Shown here in pieces: positions 1 to 13,400 of a stretch of 64,000 nucleotides of DNA. Positions within the stretch are counted from its first letter, which is position 1, and every line of letters begins with the position of its first letter. The notes beneath the pieces were generated by a model. The model saw only the letters and a program-made list of their open reading frames with translations, was not told the DNA's origin and ran no database searches. The stretch comes from Boletus sp. NGJ (taxonomy: Eukaryota; Basidiomycota; Agaricomycetes; Boletales; Boletaceae), in NCBI GenBank assembly GCA_019096195.1, contig JAGTXK010000112.1:1-64000 (forward strand), written 5' to 3'. A program made the position numbers and the translations under genes.

Positions 1-975
1 CATGGGAAACAGAATGAAGCTTGTCTGACAAGCCAACATTGTGAATGAACAAGTGCTTACATGGAAAGGACCATATGAGTCCGGGAGAATCCTGCCGAGG
101 TCACGGATGCTGATTTTCCCGTCATATAGCCCAGTCGCCAGATAGCCATTATCCGGGGAGATGGCAATTGCCCATATCATTTCACTATCCTTGATGACAG
201 GGTCAATCCAAGAGAGAGTCAATGTGTCTAGGAATGAGATAATCATGCTTGCAAAGGTAGCAATGAATTTCCCGTTGGCAGCTAGAGCAACACAGTCTAC
301 ATAGCTGCCTTGAAGAGTTTGCGATTCAGCAAGTTGCGACCCTGTAGACACATCAAATAACTTGATCTTGTTGTCCTTCGAGGCGGCAAAGATCTGCTGG
401 CCATCATTGGACCATGCAAGTGGAGTGCTTGGCCATGTTGAGGCTGTGAGAGTGTTGATAGTAACGAGCTCGTCCCCATTGCGACTGTCAAAAATGCGGA
501 TCGAACCACCGACGCTGGCAGTGGCAATGCGCTCGCTGTTCGGGGAGAACCTGACTCCAGTGGCATAACTGACATGCTTTAGCGGGCCAACGAGTCTCTC
601 CCCGCTCGTTATGCGCCAGATGTTCACTGCTTTGTCAGTCCCGGTTGCAAACGTGGTCGAATCTGGGGAAACATCGACCGCCCACACCTCGTCTGTGCCG
701 TCCACGTCGACGACCTTTTCCAGCAATTCTGCGTTCCATACACTTGCTCCCTCCTCGGTCCCACATACAATCCGCTTGTGGTCCCTCGAGATAGAAATTG
801 CTTTCAAGACCATTCCCGTTTGCTTCACGAATCCGACCTCTTGACCATCTTCGAGTCGCCATCTTCGAATCCCATCGTCACCCCCGCCGAAAACGTGCTT
901 TCCGTCAGGGTGGAACGCGACTACCTTCCCCCGAGAGCTCAGGCTGTTGGCGTCAAGCACTAGTATTGGGTCTTG
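1..975 (-). CDS. WD40-repeat protein, copy 1 (partial, runs off left edge)
   Basis: Beta-propeller protein of unknown function. The minus frame is open from an acceptor at 975 (CAG before QDPILVLD) to a likely donor near 59 after GILPDSYGPFH, and stays open to the window edge. WD-type blades are visible: VAFHPDGKHVFGGGDDGIRR, AISISRDHKRIVCGTEEGAS, AVDVSPDSTTFATGTDKAV, GVRFSPNSERIATASVGGS, PLAWSNDGQQIFAASKDNK and AISPDNGYLATGLYDGK. The C-terminal tail exons seen in copies 2-5 would lie beyond position 1. The first exon is unclear: a 50-nt intron with donor GTGCGTAAC at about 1025 seems to precede this exon, but I see no convincing ATG. It is nearly identical to copy 4 at 12.0-12.96 kb. No break is seen in this part. 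Confidence 0.85.
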
Positions 976-1439
976 CTGAAAAACTCAGCAATGCACAATG
1001 ACTCCTCAGAACTGTTACGCACCGGTCTTTGTCGACGACATCATCACTGATGCTACGCAGTCGTTGCCTTAGAAGAGTGAAAGAACGAGGCGGTTTTGGT
1101 CAGCTCGTGGTGCGCAAAGTAGTTTTCTCATTCTCAATTGGGCCGCGTGGCTTTGGCGCTTATTCTTACATGGACCCCAGCTTAGTGACCTTGGTGCGAC
1201 GGCCGGGCATGCAGTCAGCCTATCGGTCAAACCTTCCCCCGTTGATACAGGTAGCGTTACCCCGGGACTTGGGAGTCCTCGTCGTCTCTCGGTTCTAGGA
1301 CTCGGTTCACGACGAGCGTACAATCCGCATTGGGCTGTAACCCGCTCGCGACATACCGTACATCGAGAACGTTTTCCAAAAGGGAGCGCTCGCGTACTCC
1401 AGAAGAATTTCCGGGGATACCGAGACAAATCTATGCACC

Positions 1440-4400
1440 AATGCCAGACGGTCATAACTTGAACTAGGTATGTATATCCCGTTCCATTGTGTCATTGACA
1501 AATAGCGAAAAGCATGCGGCTCAGAGTTGTGCATATCCTTGTAGTAGTAATACCGTAGTCTCGTACATCTACGATTTATTCATGCATCATCCAACCAACG
1601 ATGGCCTTTGCTATCCATATCAAATAAGTCGAAAACCGGTCCTCCAGGATGCGAGACTACACACATTGAATCGAATTATGTGGATGAATGCGAACCATCA
1701 CCACTACCTGACCCGCAACACATCCACCCGGGAAACGTGATCGACAACTTGAGCGTAGCCTTGCCTGATTCTCGCTGTTGTGTTTCCATTGTGAGTCTGA
1801 CTGCATAAGCGTAAGGGAAGTGTGCGCACCGTCAGATGAACCCTCCTGGCGGAAGGATGGGATGTATCGTTTGCTTGTTGTACCTAATAGGGAATAAGCC
1901 ACTATAACGTGACGTGTGATAACAAGAAAGGGACACACGAGACTCACTTCCTCTGGATTTGCAGAGCCTTGTTCAGGACGTGAGGTATCTTCATTCGCAT
2001 GGCTAGCGTTGGCATCCTCGATAGGCGGTTTAGGCTGTAGCGCTTGACGAATCCTTGCATACAAACTCGGGGAAGAAGCAACTTTTGGTGGATCAGGCGA
2101 TGTCGCAACCATTCGCTGAGGTGGTATGTCAGACACACCCCATCCGATCGTCTTTCAAAGAAGAGTACTCACTGGTACACGCTGACCCGCAGCGATCCAA
2201 GAAGGTCCCTCGTTTGTGGCGTCTATTCTCGCTGGTGACTGGGGAGGAGACCGACCACCGGCGGGCCGACGTGATTTTCTGGGAGCTCGACCGGGCTTAT
2301 GCAGAGTGGGTTCCTTTTTACCCTTCTTTGTCCTCCTCTGTACCCACTTTTTAAGCTTTGTAATGCCCTGAGACGACTCGACAGTTTCAAGATGTTCCTC
2401 TGCACGTGCCAATGGAGGGGAAGCCATTGGGAGGGCATCCGGCAAATGGGGTGTGGCTTGGGATGTGCCAACAGGCGGTACCTCGTCCTCACAGTGAACA
2501 GATGATCCAGGAGATGATGGCTGCAGCAGTGTCAACAGAGTGGAGAGGAGAATGTAGTGAGCACCAACCTCATCAAAATCGAATTCAGCGACGGGCGCAC
2601 TGGATGACACTTCGACCTGTGCAATTGTCAGATCTCGCTTCGAGGGTGAAAGGAACGAAGAGATACCTCGAGGAGATCCTCATTGCCATCCTCACTGTGT
2701 GTCGTGGGCCTGAGTGGGCCTGTTTTCCCAGGTTCTTTCTGGTGTACAACGAGTTAGCATGATCCTTTTGGTGACAGAATGGCAAACTCGTACCAGGGAG
2801 GAGTCAGATGGTTTATTGTCACGGCCGCCTGAAGTTGCAGGCTGCTCGTCTGGTTGTCTTTCCTCGAGATTAGATGGCTAACATAGTACATCAACGTAGG
2901 GGACGCAATAGGGCTTATCACAAATGCCGCCATAGACATATGCTTACCTGGAATGGGCCATAAACATCCGGGAGAATGCCGCTGAGGTCACGAATGGTGA
3001 TTTTCCCGTCACGTAGTCCAGTCGCTAAATGGCCGCTGTTCTGGGACATGGCAATCGCCCATATCTCGTTGCTGTCGTTGATGACGGGACCAACCTGAGA
3101 GAGTGTCGACGTGGCCAGGAATGAGATGGTACTGCCTGCAAATGTGGCAATGAATTTCCCATTGGTAGCGAGAGCAATAGACTTGACATCGTCGCCTCCA
3201 TTGAGAGTCTGCGATTCGGCGAGCTGGGACCCTGTCGACCTGTCAAATACCTTGATCTTGTTGTCCTTCGACGCCGCAAAAATTCGTTGGCCATCGTTGG
3301 ACCATGCAAGTGGAGTGCTTGGCCAGCGTGAGGTTATGTTAGTCTCAATGGTGATGAGCTCGTCCCCATTGCGACTGTCAAAAACGCGAATCAAGCGACC
3401 AGAGCTAGCAGTGGCAATTCGCTCGCCACTGGGAGCGAATCTGACTGCAGTGACATAACTGCCATGCTTTAGCGGGCCGACGAGTCTCTTCCTGCTCGTC
3501 ATGCTCCAGGTGCTCACTGCTCTGCTAGTCCCGGTTGCAAACGTGGTCGAATCTGAGGAGACGTCGACTGTCCGAACCACAATGTCCGCGCCCTCCACGT
3601 CAATGACCTTTTCACTGACCCGCATCTCCGCGTCCCATACGCTTGCCCCCTCCTCAGTCCCACATACTATCCACCGATGATCCATTGACGCAGAAATGGC
3701 CCTCAACTTTATTGCCATCTTTCCAACCTCTTGACCGTCTTCGAGTCGCCATCGTCGAACCCCACCCAAACCCCCGCCCAAAAGATGAATTCCGTCAGGG
3801 TGGAACGCGAGTGTCACCATTACAGAGTTTGAGTCACCGGCGTCAAGTACTATTGTTGATTCTTACCGAATTGTCAGCATTGCGAACCATTCCTCAGAAT
3901 TGTTACGCACCGGTTTTTTTCGACGACATCCTCTCTGTTGATTACGCAGTCGTTGGCTTCGAATTAGTGAAAGAACGAGGTGTTTTCGGGTTACTCGTGG
4001 TACGCAAGGTGGCCTCACAAACACGTTTCCTTATTCTTAATTGGGTCGCGGGTGCCTCGTGTCTTTGGCGCTTATTCTTACTCGGATGTAACCTCGCTGG
4101 GCAGCCAAGCAGTCAACGTCCCCTCGTTGCCACAAGTAGTCTCACCTCGGGAGTTTGGAGTGCTCGTTATATCTTGGCTGCAGGCCTTGGTTAACAACGA
4201 TTGTGAAATCCCACTCGCGTTGTACTGCGCACAAAGCACGCGCCGTGCATTCCAAAACGTTCTTCAACAGGGAGCGCTCGTACTCCGGATGGGTTTCCAC
4301 AAGATGGGGGCGAATTTATCCACCACTCGATCTCAAATCACGTCAGATTCGCATTCACATGTGTAGGCGTTTCTGGAACAGCTTGCGCTTGCTGCTGTGG

Positions 4401-4650
4401 GGACGTCACAGACGATATGTGTTTCTTCGGGCCTCGAATGGTTGCGTTTCACACAAATACCCCGTTGACATGTCACACCAGTAATACCTGTGGACGCCAA
4501 ATGACAATTTACTGGGTTTAGCACGCACATGGAACCCACGGAAATGCTTGAGATGGCTCTCGAGTATTATGCTGAGCTTTAAAAGTGGGTTCTATCAATG
4601 TGGTATGTGGGGCAGTACTGTGATCGTGTGCATACCGTGTACGTTGGTTT
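1440..4650 (-). repeat. Duplicated block carrying WD40 copy 2
   Basis: Homologous to the blocks at about 5960-9200 and 10430-13660, and to the plus-strand blocks around copies 5 and 6. The gene-distal end shows a shared stretch with a variant of GTGCATATCCT and TACATC near 1530-1570. The gene-proximal end shows TTCTATCAATGTGGTATGTG at about 4589. The non-coding 5' flank (3865-4650) is conserved nearly as far as the coding part, including a CGTTCTTCAACAGGGAGCGC-like motif at 4258, so the duplicated unit is larger than the gene. Confidence 0.65.
1703..3861 (-). CDS. WD40-repeat protein with long hydrophilic C-terminal tail, copy 2
   Basis: The WD40 exon (3861 to about 2950, 300 codons open from MVTLAFHPDG) ends at a GTAAGCATAT donor after GILPDVYGPF. 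Downstream exons, read from splice sites and conserved in copies 3-5, encode an Asn/Glu/Pro-rich linker (NLEERQPDEQPATSGG), EPGKTGPLRPTTHSEDGNED, VEVSSSAPVAEFDFDE, a Ser/Pro segment with a basic patch (KLKKWVQRRTKKGKKE) and RMVATSP...SLYARIRQALQPK...GSANPEE. The last exon is predicted to stop at 1703, but its reading frame is the least certain part. The tail matches no domain I know. The start codon lies in an unresolved upstream exon, before a short intron ending GGTAAG at 3862. Function is unknown. Confidence 0.75.
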
Positions 4651-5950
4651 CCAGGACTTTGGCTCCTCCTTTGGATTTCCCAAGCCGGTGGCGACTTACG
4701 GAAAATCATCCAAGAGCAGGTTCAAGCCTGCAGCAACGCTCTCTCCCAGACCGCGGTTGGTGCCCTCGCACATCTTAGAACACGAGGTGATGACGAACTC
4801 TTGTTGTCCTCCCAGAACTGCATTGGAGGCGTCGTCCTCGAAGCGCGTCGTAAAGGGGAAGAAATTAGATACCGTTTTCGATAAGGATGAAACAGTATGC
4901 GTTCAATGATTGTGTTCTCATTGCACACCCAGGCTCCAAGCTATTGTCCCTCAGTGCTGTGAGGGGGCTTCGGTTCACAAAGAACAAGAAGAGGTCCCTG
5001 CTGGCGACGCCGTCAGAGGTAGCACCACCATCCTCACTCCTTACCAATTCTCCGGATTTGTTCAAGCTGATATCGGATTCTTGATGGCTCCTTCCCAGAT
5101 GGCTCATTCTCTTCGCGGCAGGGGCCCTCTGAGGCGTCCTCGACGCATCACATTAGTCCCAGTGCAACACTCGTTGCTACTCGTCGGTTCACCGATGCAA
5201 AGGACTCTTCCAAACCGCAGCCAAGGAAAGCCCGCGATCGCCCGTCAAGCCCATCCATAATCATGCGTTGTCATGGAATCTGTCCCTCGTGAGCGGGTTA
5301 GCGGCCCAGAGTCCACACCGCGACGCGTGGCGCAGAAGCACAGTTTATCGTTACGTAGCAAGACTTGCGAGCTACCTACAAATGCAGACAACAGACGAAC
5401 TACAAAGAAACAACCCTTTCCCTCATCGTTACGTCGAGAACCACAAGAATTCCCCATATTATTGCAGGCAACGAAAAACGTCTCCGACGCTGGATGAAGT
5501 AGTGTAAGGAATCCACGACGTGCGCGCACCGCCTACTTTTCCTTTGGTCTAGCTAATCACATTAAATTCTTTGTAGATCCTATGCTTTCTTCCCACTCGT
5601 CCTGGTCGTCCATCTCCCTTTATCCCATCAGAACACATTAGCTAATTATGACGTCTCATACCATTGTGCTCTGCTCCTCACAGTTACACATAGCAGTTTT
5701 ACTTCCCTCTCATTCGCCCTCTGCTCTAACGAACGACCGACAACTGCGACTCTAAACGCGTTCCTATTGGCGCGACGCTGCTTGCTAAGCCACCGATCGC
5801 CCTCTCTCGAACCCTGAACTCGCTCACCCTCGGGTTTCTGCTTCACCCGCGGAACACCCACTACAACAGTGATGCCTCCTCCACCAAGAGCAAGAAGGCT
5901 GTCATATCACGCACCACGACATTCGTGCACCCCCCAAAGTTGACATTACG
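4650..5950. other. Spacer between WD40 blocks 2 and 3
   Basis: CpG-containing sequence with several short open frames on both strands (for example plus 4910-5260, 116 codons). None shows a recognisable domain or convincing exon structure. It is not shared with the other inter-block spacers. It may hold decayed gene fragments; I can name none. Confidence 0.4.
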
Positions 5951-5959
5951 GTATGTGTG

Positions 5960-8900
5960 GTGTCCCAATGGGGGCGTATCGCGCTGGGTTCGCATGTGCT
6001 ATTGTGCTTCTCTGAAGTCGTCATGGGTGGTGTATCTCAGAGATGACTCGGCGTTATAACTTCGACTTGATATGTTGTCTCGTTCTACGTGGCTCAGAGT
6101 TGTGCATATACTCCTAACTGTACTGTACTCTTGTACACCCACGATTTATTCGTACGTTATCCAACCAACGATGGATTTTATTGTCCATGTCAAGCAAGTC
6201 TAAAATCTCTCCGTCGACGAGTCTCCAGGATGCGAGAGTATACATATTGCATCGAATTACCTGGCATCTCCAGTACTTGAGCCACAACACATCCATGTGG
6301 GAAACGTCATTTTCATTGAAAGCCTGACATTAGCCTCAAGTGTAGCCTTTTCTGATCCTCGCTAATATGATCCACTGTGAGTCTGACGACATAATGGTAA
6401 GGAAAGTATGCGCACCGTAAGACGAACACCTCCGCCGGAGGGATGAGATGCCTCCTTTGCTGGCTGCGCCTAATAGAAAATAAATTATCAGGACAGCGCA
6501 TAATAAAAAGAAAAAGACACACTGTGCCCACTTCCTCTGGATTTGCAGAGCCTTGTTCGGTACGAGAAGGATTTTCGTCCGCATGGCTAGCGTGAGCATC
6601 TTCGGTAGCCGATTTAGGTTGTAGCGCCTGACGAATCCTTGCAAACAAACTCGACGAAAAAATAGGTTCTGGTTCTCCAGGCGATGTCGCGACCATTCGC
6701 TAAGATGATATGTCAGACGCACCGCATCCAATCGTCTATGGAGGAAGGGTACTTACTGGTACACGTTTAGTGGCAGCCATCCACGAAGGTCCCTCGTTTG
6801 TGGCGTTCACTTTCGCTGACGACTGGGGAGGAGACCGACCATCGGCGGGCTGGCGTAAATTTCTGGCAACTCGATCGGGCTCATGCAAACTGGAGTCCTT
6901 GTCACCCTTCTTGGTCCTCATCTGTTCCCACTCTTTAAACTTTGTAATGCCCCAAGACGACTCGACAGTATCGACAGGTTCCTCTACAAGTGCCAATCGA
7001 GGGGAGGCCACTGGTAGGGCATCCGGCAATCGCGGTGTGGTATGGGATGTGTCAACAGGCGGTACTTCACCTTCACGATGGGCAGATGATCCAGGAGATG
7101 GTGGCTTCAGCAGTGTCAACACAGAGGAGAGAGGATTGTGTAGTGTTCACCAACCTCGTCAAAATCGAATTCAAGGTCGGGCGCGCTGGATGACACTTCG
7201 ACCTGTGCGATCATGAGAACTCGCTTTGAAGTGGAATAAAAACGAACGGATACCTCGAGTAGATTGTCATTGCGGTCTTCGCCGTGTGTCTCGGACTCGA
7301 CTGGGATGGGTATCGGGTATCCTTCCTGGTGTACATACACAATGAGAGAGTTAGCACAGCCCTTCTGGTGACAGAATGGCATACTCCTACTGGGGGTTCA
7401 GACGGTGTGTTCCCATCGCTGCCAGGGGTTGAAGGCTGCTCGTCTGGTCGTGTTACCTCGCGATTAAATGTCTAACATAGTATGTCAATGTGTGAGACAG
7501 AATGAGGCTTATCACAAATGCCGGCAAGGAGATTAAATGCTTACATGGAATGGAGCATAAACATCCGGGAGAATGCCGCTGAGGTCACGAATGGTGATTT
7601 TCCCGTCACGTAGTCCAGTCGCTAAATGGCCGCTGTTCTGGGACATGGCAATCGCCCATATCTCGTTGCTGTCGTTGATGACGGGACCAACCTGAGAGAG
7701 TGTCGACGTGGCTAGGAATGAGATGGTACTGCCTGCAAATGTGGCAATGAATTTCCCATTGGTAGCGAGAGCGATAGACTTGACATCGTCGCCTCCATTG
7801 AGAGTCTGCGATTCGGCGAGCTGCGACCCCGTGGACACATCGAATAACCTGATCTTGTTGTCCTTCGAGGCGGCAAAAATTTGTAGGCCGTCATTGGACC
7901 ATGCAAGTGGAGTGATTGGCCATCTTGAGGATATGACGGTGTTGATAGTAATGAGCTTGTCCCCATTGCGACTGTCAAAAACGCGAATCGAGCGACCAGA
8001 GCTGGCAGTGGCAATTCGCTCGCCGTTCGGGGAGAATCTGACTGCAGTAACATAAAAATCATCATGATGCTCCAGCGGGCCAACAAGTCTCTCTCCGCTC
8101 GCTATACGCCAGATGCTCACTGTCTCGTCAGTCCCGGTTGCAAACATCGTCGAATCTGAGGAGACGTCGACTGTCATCACCGTGTTTGTGCCCTCCACGT
8201 CGACGACCTTTTCCTGCATCTCTGCATCCCACACGCTCGCCCCCTCCCACTCAGTCCCGCAAACTATCCACTGGCAATCCGTTGACACAGAAATGGCCCT
8301 CAACTTCATTTCCATCCTTCCAACTTCTTGACCGTCTTCGAATCGCCATCGTCGAATCCCACCGAACCCCCCGCCCAAAAGATGAATTCCGTCAGGGTGG
8401 AATGCGACTGCCATCACCACATTAGAGCGACCAGTGTCAAGTACTATTGTTGGTTCTTACCGAATTGTCAGCATTGCAGAAACATTCCTCAAGAACTGTT
8501 ACACACCGGCATTAATTAACGACATCCTTTCTGATGATAAACAGTCGGTGGCTTCGAAGAGTGAAAGAACGAGGTGTTTTCAGTTTTGGTGCCCAAAGTG
8601 GCCTCACAAAGACGTTCCTTTGTTTTTAAATGTGTCTTTAGCGCTCATTCTTGCTCGGATCACAATTAGGTGATCTCGTTGCGACGACCAGCCACACAGT
8701 CAATATCGGCCGAATCTTTCCTCGTTGACTTACCCCGGGACTTGAGAGGCTCTTCGCGCCTCGTCCGCAGGAATCGGTTCACGACGGGCGTACAACTGGC
8801 ATTAGACTCAAGGCTCACAACATAACGCGCACAAAACACGTGTGGATTTCCGGACGTTCTTCAACAAGGATCGCTCGAAATTCTCCACAAGATGGGAAAC

Positions 8901-9200
8901 GAAGATATGCATCCAATTTTGAACCATGTTACATTCACATTCGTCTGTGTCGTTTCTGGACCAGCTCCCGCTTGCTGCTAGAGATGTTGGACAGGTGGTC
9001 GTCGCAGACGTACCCACGTGTGTCTTTGGGGCTCGAATGGTTGCACTCACGCACACACCTCGCCGACGCCAGTGATGCCTCCAGACGACCAATGTCTAAT
9101 TTCAGTATGCACATGGAACTGACAGAAATGCCTGAGATCGTTCTCAGCTCTTCGAAGCGGATTCTATCAATGCGGTATGTGTGATCGAGTGCATGCCGTG
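5960..9200 (-). repeat. Duplicated block carrying WD40 copy 3
   Basis: Same unit as at 1440-4650 and 10430-13660. The left end has GGGGCGTATCGCGCTGGGTT (about 5968), matched near 10447 by GGGCGTATCGTGTTGGGTTC and in inverted form near 25400. The right end has GATTCTATCAATGCGGTATG at about 9162. Homology stops abruptly on both sides, giving a unit of about 3.2 kb. Confidence 0.65.
6330..8455 (-). CDS. WD40-repeat protein with hydrophilic C-terminal tail, copy 3
   Basis: The WD40 exon starts after an acceptor at 8456 (EPTIVLDTGRSNVV) and is open through 7533, ending GILPDVYAPFH before a GTAAGCATTT donor. Blades run from VAFHPDGIHLLGGGFGGIRR to AMSQNSGHLATGLRDGK. Tail exons match copy 2: ESETHGEDRNDNLLE, VEVSSSAPDLEFDFDE, a Ser/Pro exon with KFKEWEQMRTKKGDKD (7122 to about 6760), then RMVATSPGEPEPIFSSSLFA through GSANPEE, ending at about 6532. 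A last short exon near 6330-6470 is inferred from conservation with copy 2. The segment 7533-7800 is almost identical to 2940-3230 of copy 2, so the two are recent duplicates or have exchanged sequence. No frame break is seen in the WD40 exon. Confidence 0.75.
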
Positions 9201-9899
9201 TTCTCCTACTTTCCCCCAGAGCATATTTGAAGTGCCACTCGCCGATTCAGCCCATTATTGAACGATCAGAGGATTTAACGACAATTTCGAAAGTTGCAGG
9301 GCTTGCAAGCGCCCATCTTCCAACCATTCAATCTTTCTCGTCTGACTCTCGATACTCCTACATCAGGTTGTTGTTTGGGCACAGACGGCGTCTTTAAAGC
9401 AGGTTCTCCACCGAAAACGGATTGTAAATGGGTAAGCATGGTGGAAATTTGCTTGAGGCAGTAACTTGAACGTGGTGAGAGATTTTCATGTACACGACTT
9501 GCACACACCACCTCCATCCTCGCCAGTTCACCTCTATTCTCCTTGTAAATTATCTCCGCCTTGATCCTGACATCTTTTACCAGGGATGTATCCTAGTCCT
9601 CACACACCTACAACACCCACCCGAGTCTCCAGCTCGGCTCTCTGCAGGACACCCACCGCTCGCTGACGCACTCGTCACCTGAATGAGATCATACCCTTTC
9701 TGGCTCTGCTTTCATGCCCTCTGCTATCGACTCAAACACAAGGATTCGAGTTATATACGAAACTGCTTCTCCCCCCTCTGTCTGCATCCATCCACGTCGT
9801 GTTCGAATTTCTCTTCCTTTGGTCCAACTCCCAGTTCACGCAATTACCGTCTACCAATTATCGTGGGCACCGCAGGTCCAAGTGTATATGAGGAACGGA

Positions 9900-10400
9900 C
9901 GATTCGATCAGAGGACGATATCGGAAACGTATCCTATGTCCCTATGAATTGGCTCGCCAACTCGTTGTTGGTATGGCTCTCTGTCGGTGTCGGATTTCCA
10001 GAGGGGTGCTACACATTGGTTATGATCACGGGGTATGATAAGGTCTGGAAACGTGTCGTCATCTACAGCCATTTCGGGTCGTCCTCGCCATCACGGATCT
10101 CATGCAACTTGCATCTTATGGTGAGTATCATGACTCATATCCACCTCGCAGGTTTTCTGATCTCCATCGTCACGCCTACTACTCACGCCGTCCCACACAG
10201 ACTTGGGCATCTTTTCCCCCTTGCAGATATCCTTGCGATCATCATCGCCCTACATCAACGCCGGTCGTCCAATCAAGCGGACCCCCACCCTATTTCTCTG
10301 TCTCCCTCGCTATTAATGTTGTCGTATCGCTTCTCATCGTCATCCGATTACTTCCCTACCGATACCTCCGTATGCGTATGGTTAGTCTGGGTATATTTAG
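9900..10400 (+). pseudogene. Relic of an agaricomycete multi-pass membrane protein
   Basis: Two hydrophobic pieces in different frames resemble the C-terminal half of a widespread mushroom membrane-protein family. The first is PMNWLANSLLVWL...YDKVWKRVVIYSH. The second (10270-10380) is GPPPYFSVSLAINVVVSLLI, running into VIRLLPYRY. Frame changes between them and the absence of a clear start or stop suggest a decayed gene. A 269-codon frame (9683-10492) spans the region but keeps neither piece fully in frame. Family assignment rests on recalled sequence pattern only. The rest of 9200-10430 shows nothing recognisable. Confidence 0.4.
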
Positions 10401-10429
10401 CCTTGAAAGACGTCATCACAATATATGTG

Positions 10430-13400
10430 GTGTCCGAGTGGATAGGGCGTATCGTGTTGGGTTCGCGTCTGGATGTCACCGTGCTTCCCTGAAGGCGCCG
10501 GGAAGGCACAACTCAGAGACATCGACATCAGGACGGGACAATCCTAACTTGGAGCTTGATATATTTTGTTCCATGGTGTCGTCGACAAATAGCACGTTGC
10601 TTAGAGTCGTGCATATCCTAGTGTGGTCTCGTACATCATCCAACAGACGTTGGACTGCGTTGTCGATGTCAAATCAGTCGTAAAGATTTCTCTCCATCGA
10701 TATGTCCTCCAGGACACGAGACCATACATATTGAATCGAATCATACAGATCAATGTGTCCCATCTCCAGTAGCTGACCCACAACACATCCACCCAGGAAA
10801 TGTGATCGAAAACCTGAGGTTACCCTCAAGGGTAGCCTTTCCTGATTCTCGCTAATGTGATCCACTGTGAGTCTGACGACATAAGCGTAAGGAAAGTGCG
10901 CGCACAGTAAGATGAACCACCCCAGCAGAGGGATGGGACGTATCGTTTGCTGGTCGCGCCTAATAGAAGATAAGTTGACTCGACAGGGTGCATAATAACA
11001 AGAAAAAGACACACTGGTCCCACCTCCTCTGGATTTGCACTGTCTTGTGTATGAGAACCATCTTCGTTCGCATGGCTAGCTTGAGCGCCCTCGGTAGGCG
11101 ACTTGGGCTGTAGCACCTGACGAATCCTTGCAAACAAACTCGACGAAAAAATAGGTTCTGGTTCTCCAGGCGATGTCGCGACCATTCGCTGAGATGATAT
11201 GTCAGACACATCGCATCCGAGAGTCTACTAAGGAAGAGTACTCACTGGTACACGTTGACCTGCAGCGATCCACGAAGGTCCCTCGTGTGTGGGGTCCACT
11301 CTCGCTGACGATTGGGGAGGAGGTTGACCATCGGCGGGGCGAGGTGGTTTGTCTGGCAACTCGATTGGGCTTTTGTGAAGTGGGGTCCCTGTTACTCTTC
11401 TTTGTCCTCATTTGTACCCACTTTTTAAACCTTGTGATGCCATGGGACGACTCGGCGGTGTCGAGATGTTCTTCTGTATGTGTCAATGGAGGGTGGATTG
11501 CTGGCATAGCATCTGACAACTGCGCTGCAGCTTGGGACACATCAAGGGGCAGTATATCGTCCTCGTGATGGGCAGATGATCCAGGAGATGATGGCTTCAG
11601 TAATGTCAACACAGAGGGGGGAGGATGATAGTAGTGATCACCAACCTCATCAAAATTGAATTCGGGAGCGGGTGCGCCGGATGCTACCTCCTATGCGATG
11701 GTGAGAACTCGCTTCGAGGTGGAATAAAAACGAAAAGGATACCTCGAGGAGATCCTCGTCGCCGTCTTTGCTGTGTATGTCGGACTGGAGTGTGCTGGAT
11801 TTTCGAGGATCTTCCTGGTGTACATACCCAATAAGAAGTTAGTACAGCCCTTTTGATGATCGAATGGCAAACTCCTACCGGGGAGGAGTCAGATCGTTTG
11901 TTGTCACGCCCACCCGAGGTTGAAGGCTCGTCCGGTTGTCTTTCCTCATGGTGAGATGTCTAATGTAATGCGTCAAGGCGAGAGACAGAATGAGGCTCGC
12001 CTGACATGCCAACATTGTGAATGAACAAGTGCTTACATGGAAAGGACCATATGAGTCCGGGAGAATGCCACTGAGGTCACGAATGGTGATTTGCCCGTTA
12101 TTTAGTCCAATCGCCAGATAGCCATTATCTGGGGAAATGGCAATTGACCATATCGGTGTGCTCTTCAAGTTCTCGATGACGAGGCCAATCTGGGAGAGAG
12201 TCGATGTGTCTAGGAACAAGATGGTATGGTTTACATAGGTAGCAATGAACTTCCCGTTGGCAGCTAGAGCGACACAGTCTACATAGCTGCCTTGAAAAGC
12301 TTGCGATTCAGCGAGTTGCGACCCTGTCGACACATCAAATAAGTTGATCTTGTTGTCCTTCGAGGCGGCAAAGATCTGCTGGCCATCATTGGACCATGCA
12401 AGTGGAGTGCTTGGCCCTGTTGAGGCTGTGAGAGTGTTGATAGTAACGAGCTCGTCCCCATTGCGACTGTCAAAAATGCGGATCGAACCACCGACGCTGG
12501 CAGTGGCAATGCGCTCGCTGTTCGGGGAGAACCTGACTCCAGTGGCATAAGAGTCGTGCTTTAGCGGGCCAACGAGTCTCTTCCCGCTCGTTATGCTCCA
12601 GATGCTCAAGGCTGCTTTGTCAGTCCCAGTTGCAAACGTGGTCGAATCTGGGCAAACAGCGACCGCCCAGCACCTCGTCTGTGCCGTCCACGTCGACGAC
12701 CTTTTCCTGCAACTCTTCATCCCACACGCTTGCTCCCTCCTTAGTCCCACACACAATCCACTTCTGATCCCTCGAGATAGAAATTGCTCTCAAGTCCACG
12801 CCCGTTTGCTTGACGAATCCGACCTCTTGACCATCTTCGAGTCGCCATCGTCGAATCCCATCGTCACCCCCGCCGAAAACGTGCTTTCCGTCAGGGTGGA
12901 ACGCGACTACCTTCCCCCGAGAGCTCAGGCTGTTGGCGTCAAGCACTAGTATTGGGTCTTGCTGAAAACTCAGCAATGTACAATGACTCCTCAGCACTGT
13001 TACGCACCTGTCTTTGTCCACGACATCCTCACTAATGGTACGCGATCGTTGGCTTCGAAGAGTGAAAGAACGATGTGTTTTCGCCTTACTCGTGGTACGC
13101 AAAGTGGCCTTACAAACACGTTTTCTTATTCTCAATTGGGTCGCAACCGCCTTGTGTCTTTGGCGCTTATTCTTGCTCGGATTTCAGCTAGGTCGCCGGC
13201 TTCAACCTTCCCTCGTTGCTACGGGTAGTCTTATTGTCATATCCATATCTCGGCTGCACGACTCGGCGCACGATGAGTGCGTTATAATCCCACTAGCGAC
13301 ATACTGCCACACATAAAAACACCTGTTCATTCCAAGACGCTCTTCAGAAGAAATCTCTCCGTGAGATAAATGTATGTACCACCCGACTGGAACCGCTCGC

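Noticed and set aside
9683-10492. 269-codon frame as an intact membrane protein gene
   Set aside because: The family-like hydrophobic pieces lie in different frames, so it is better read as a relic.
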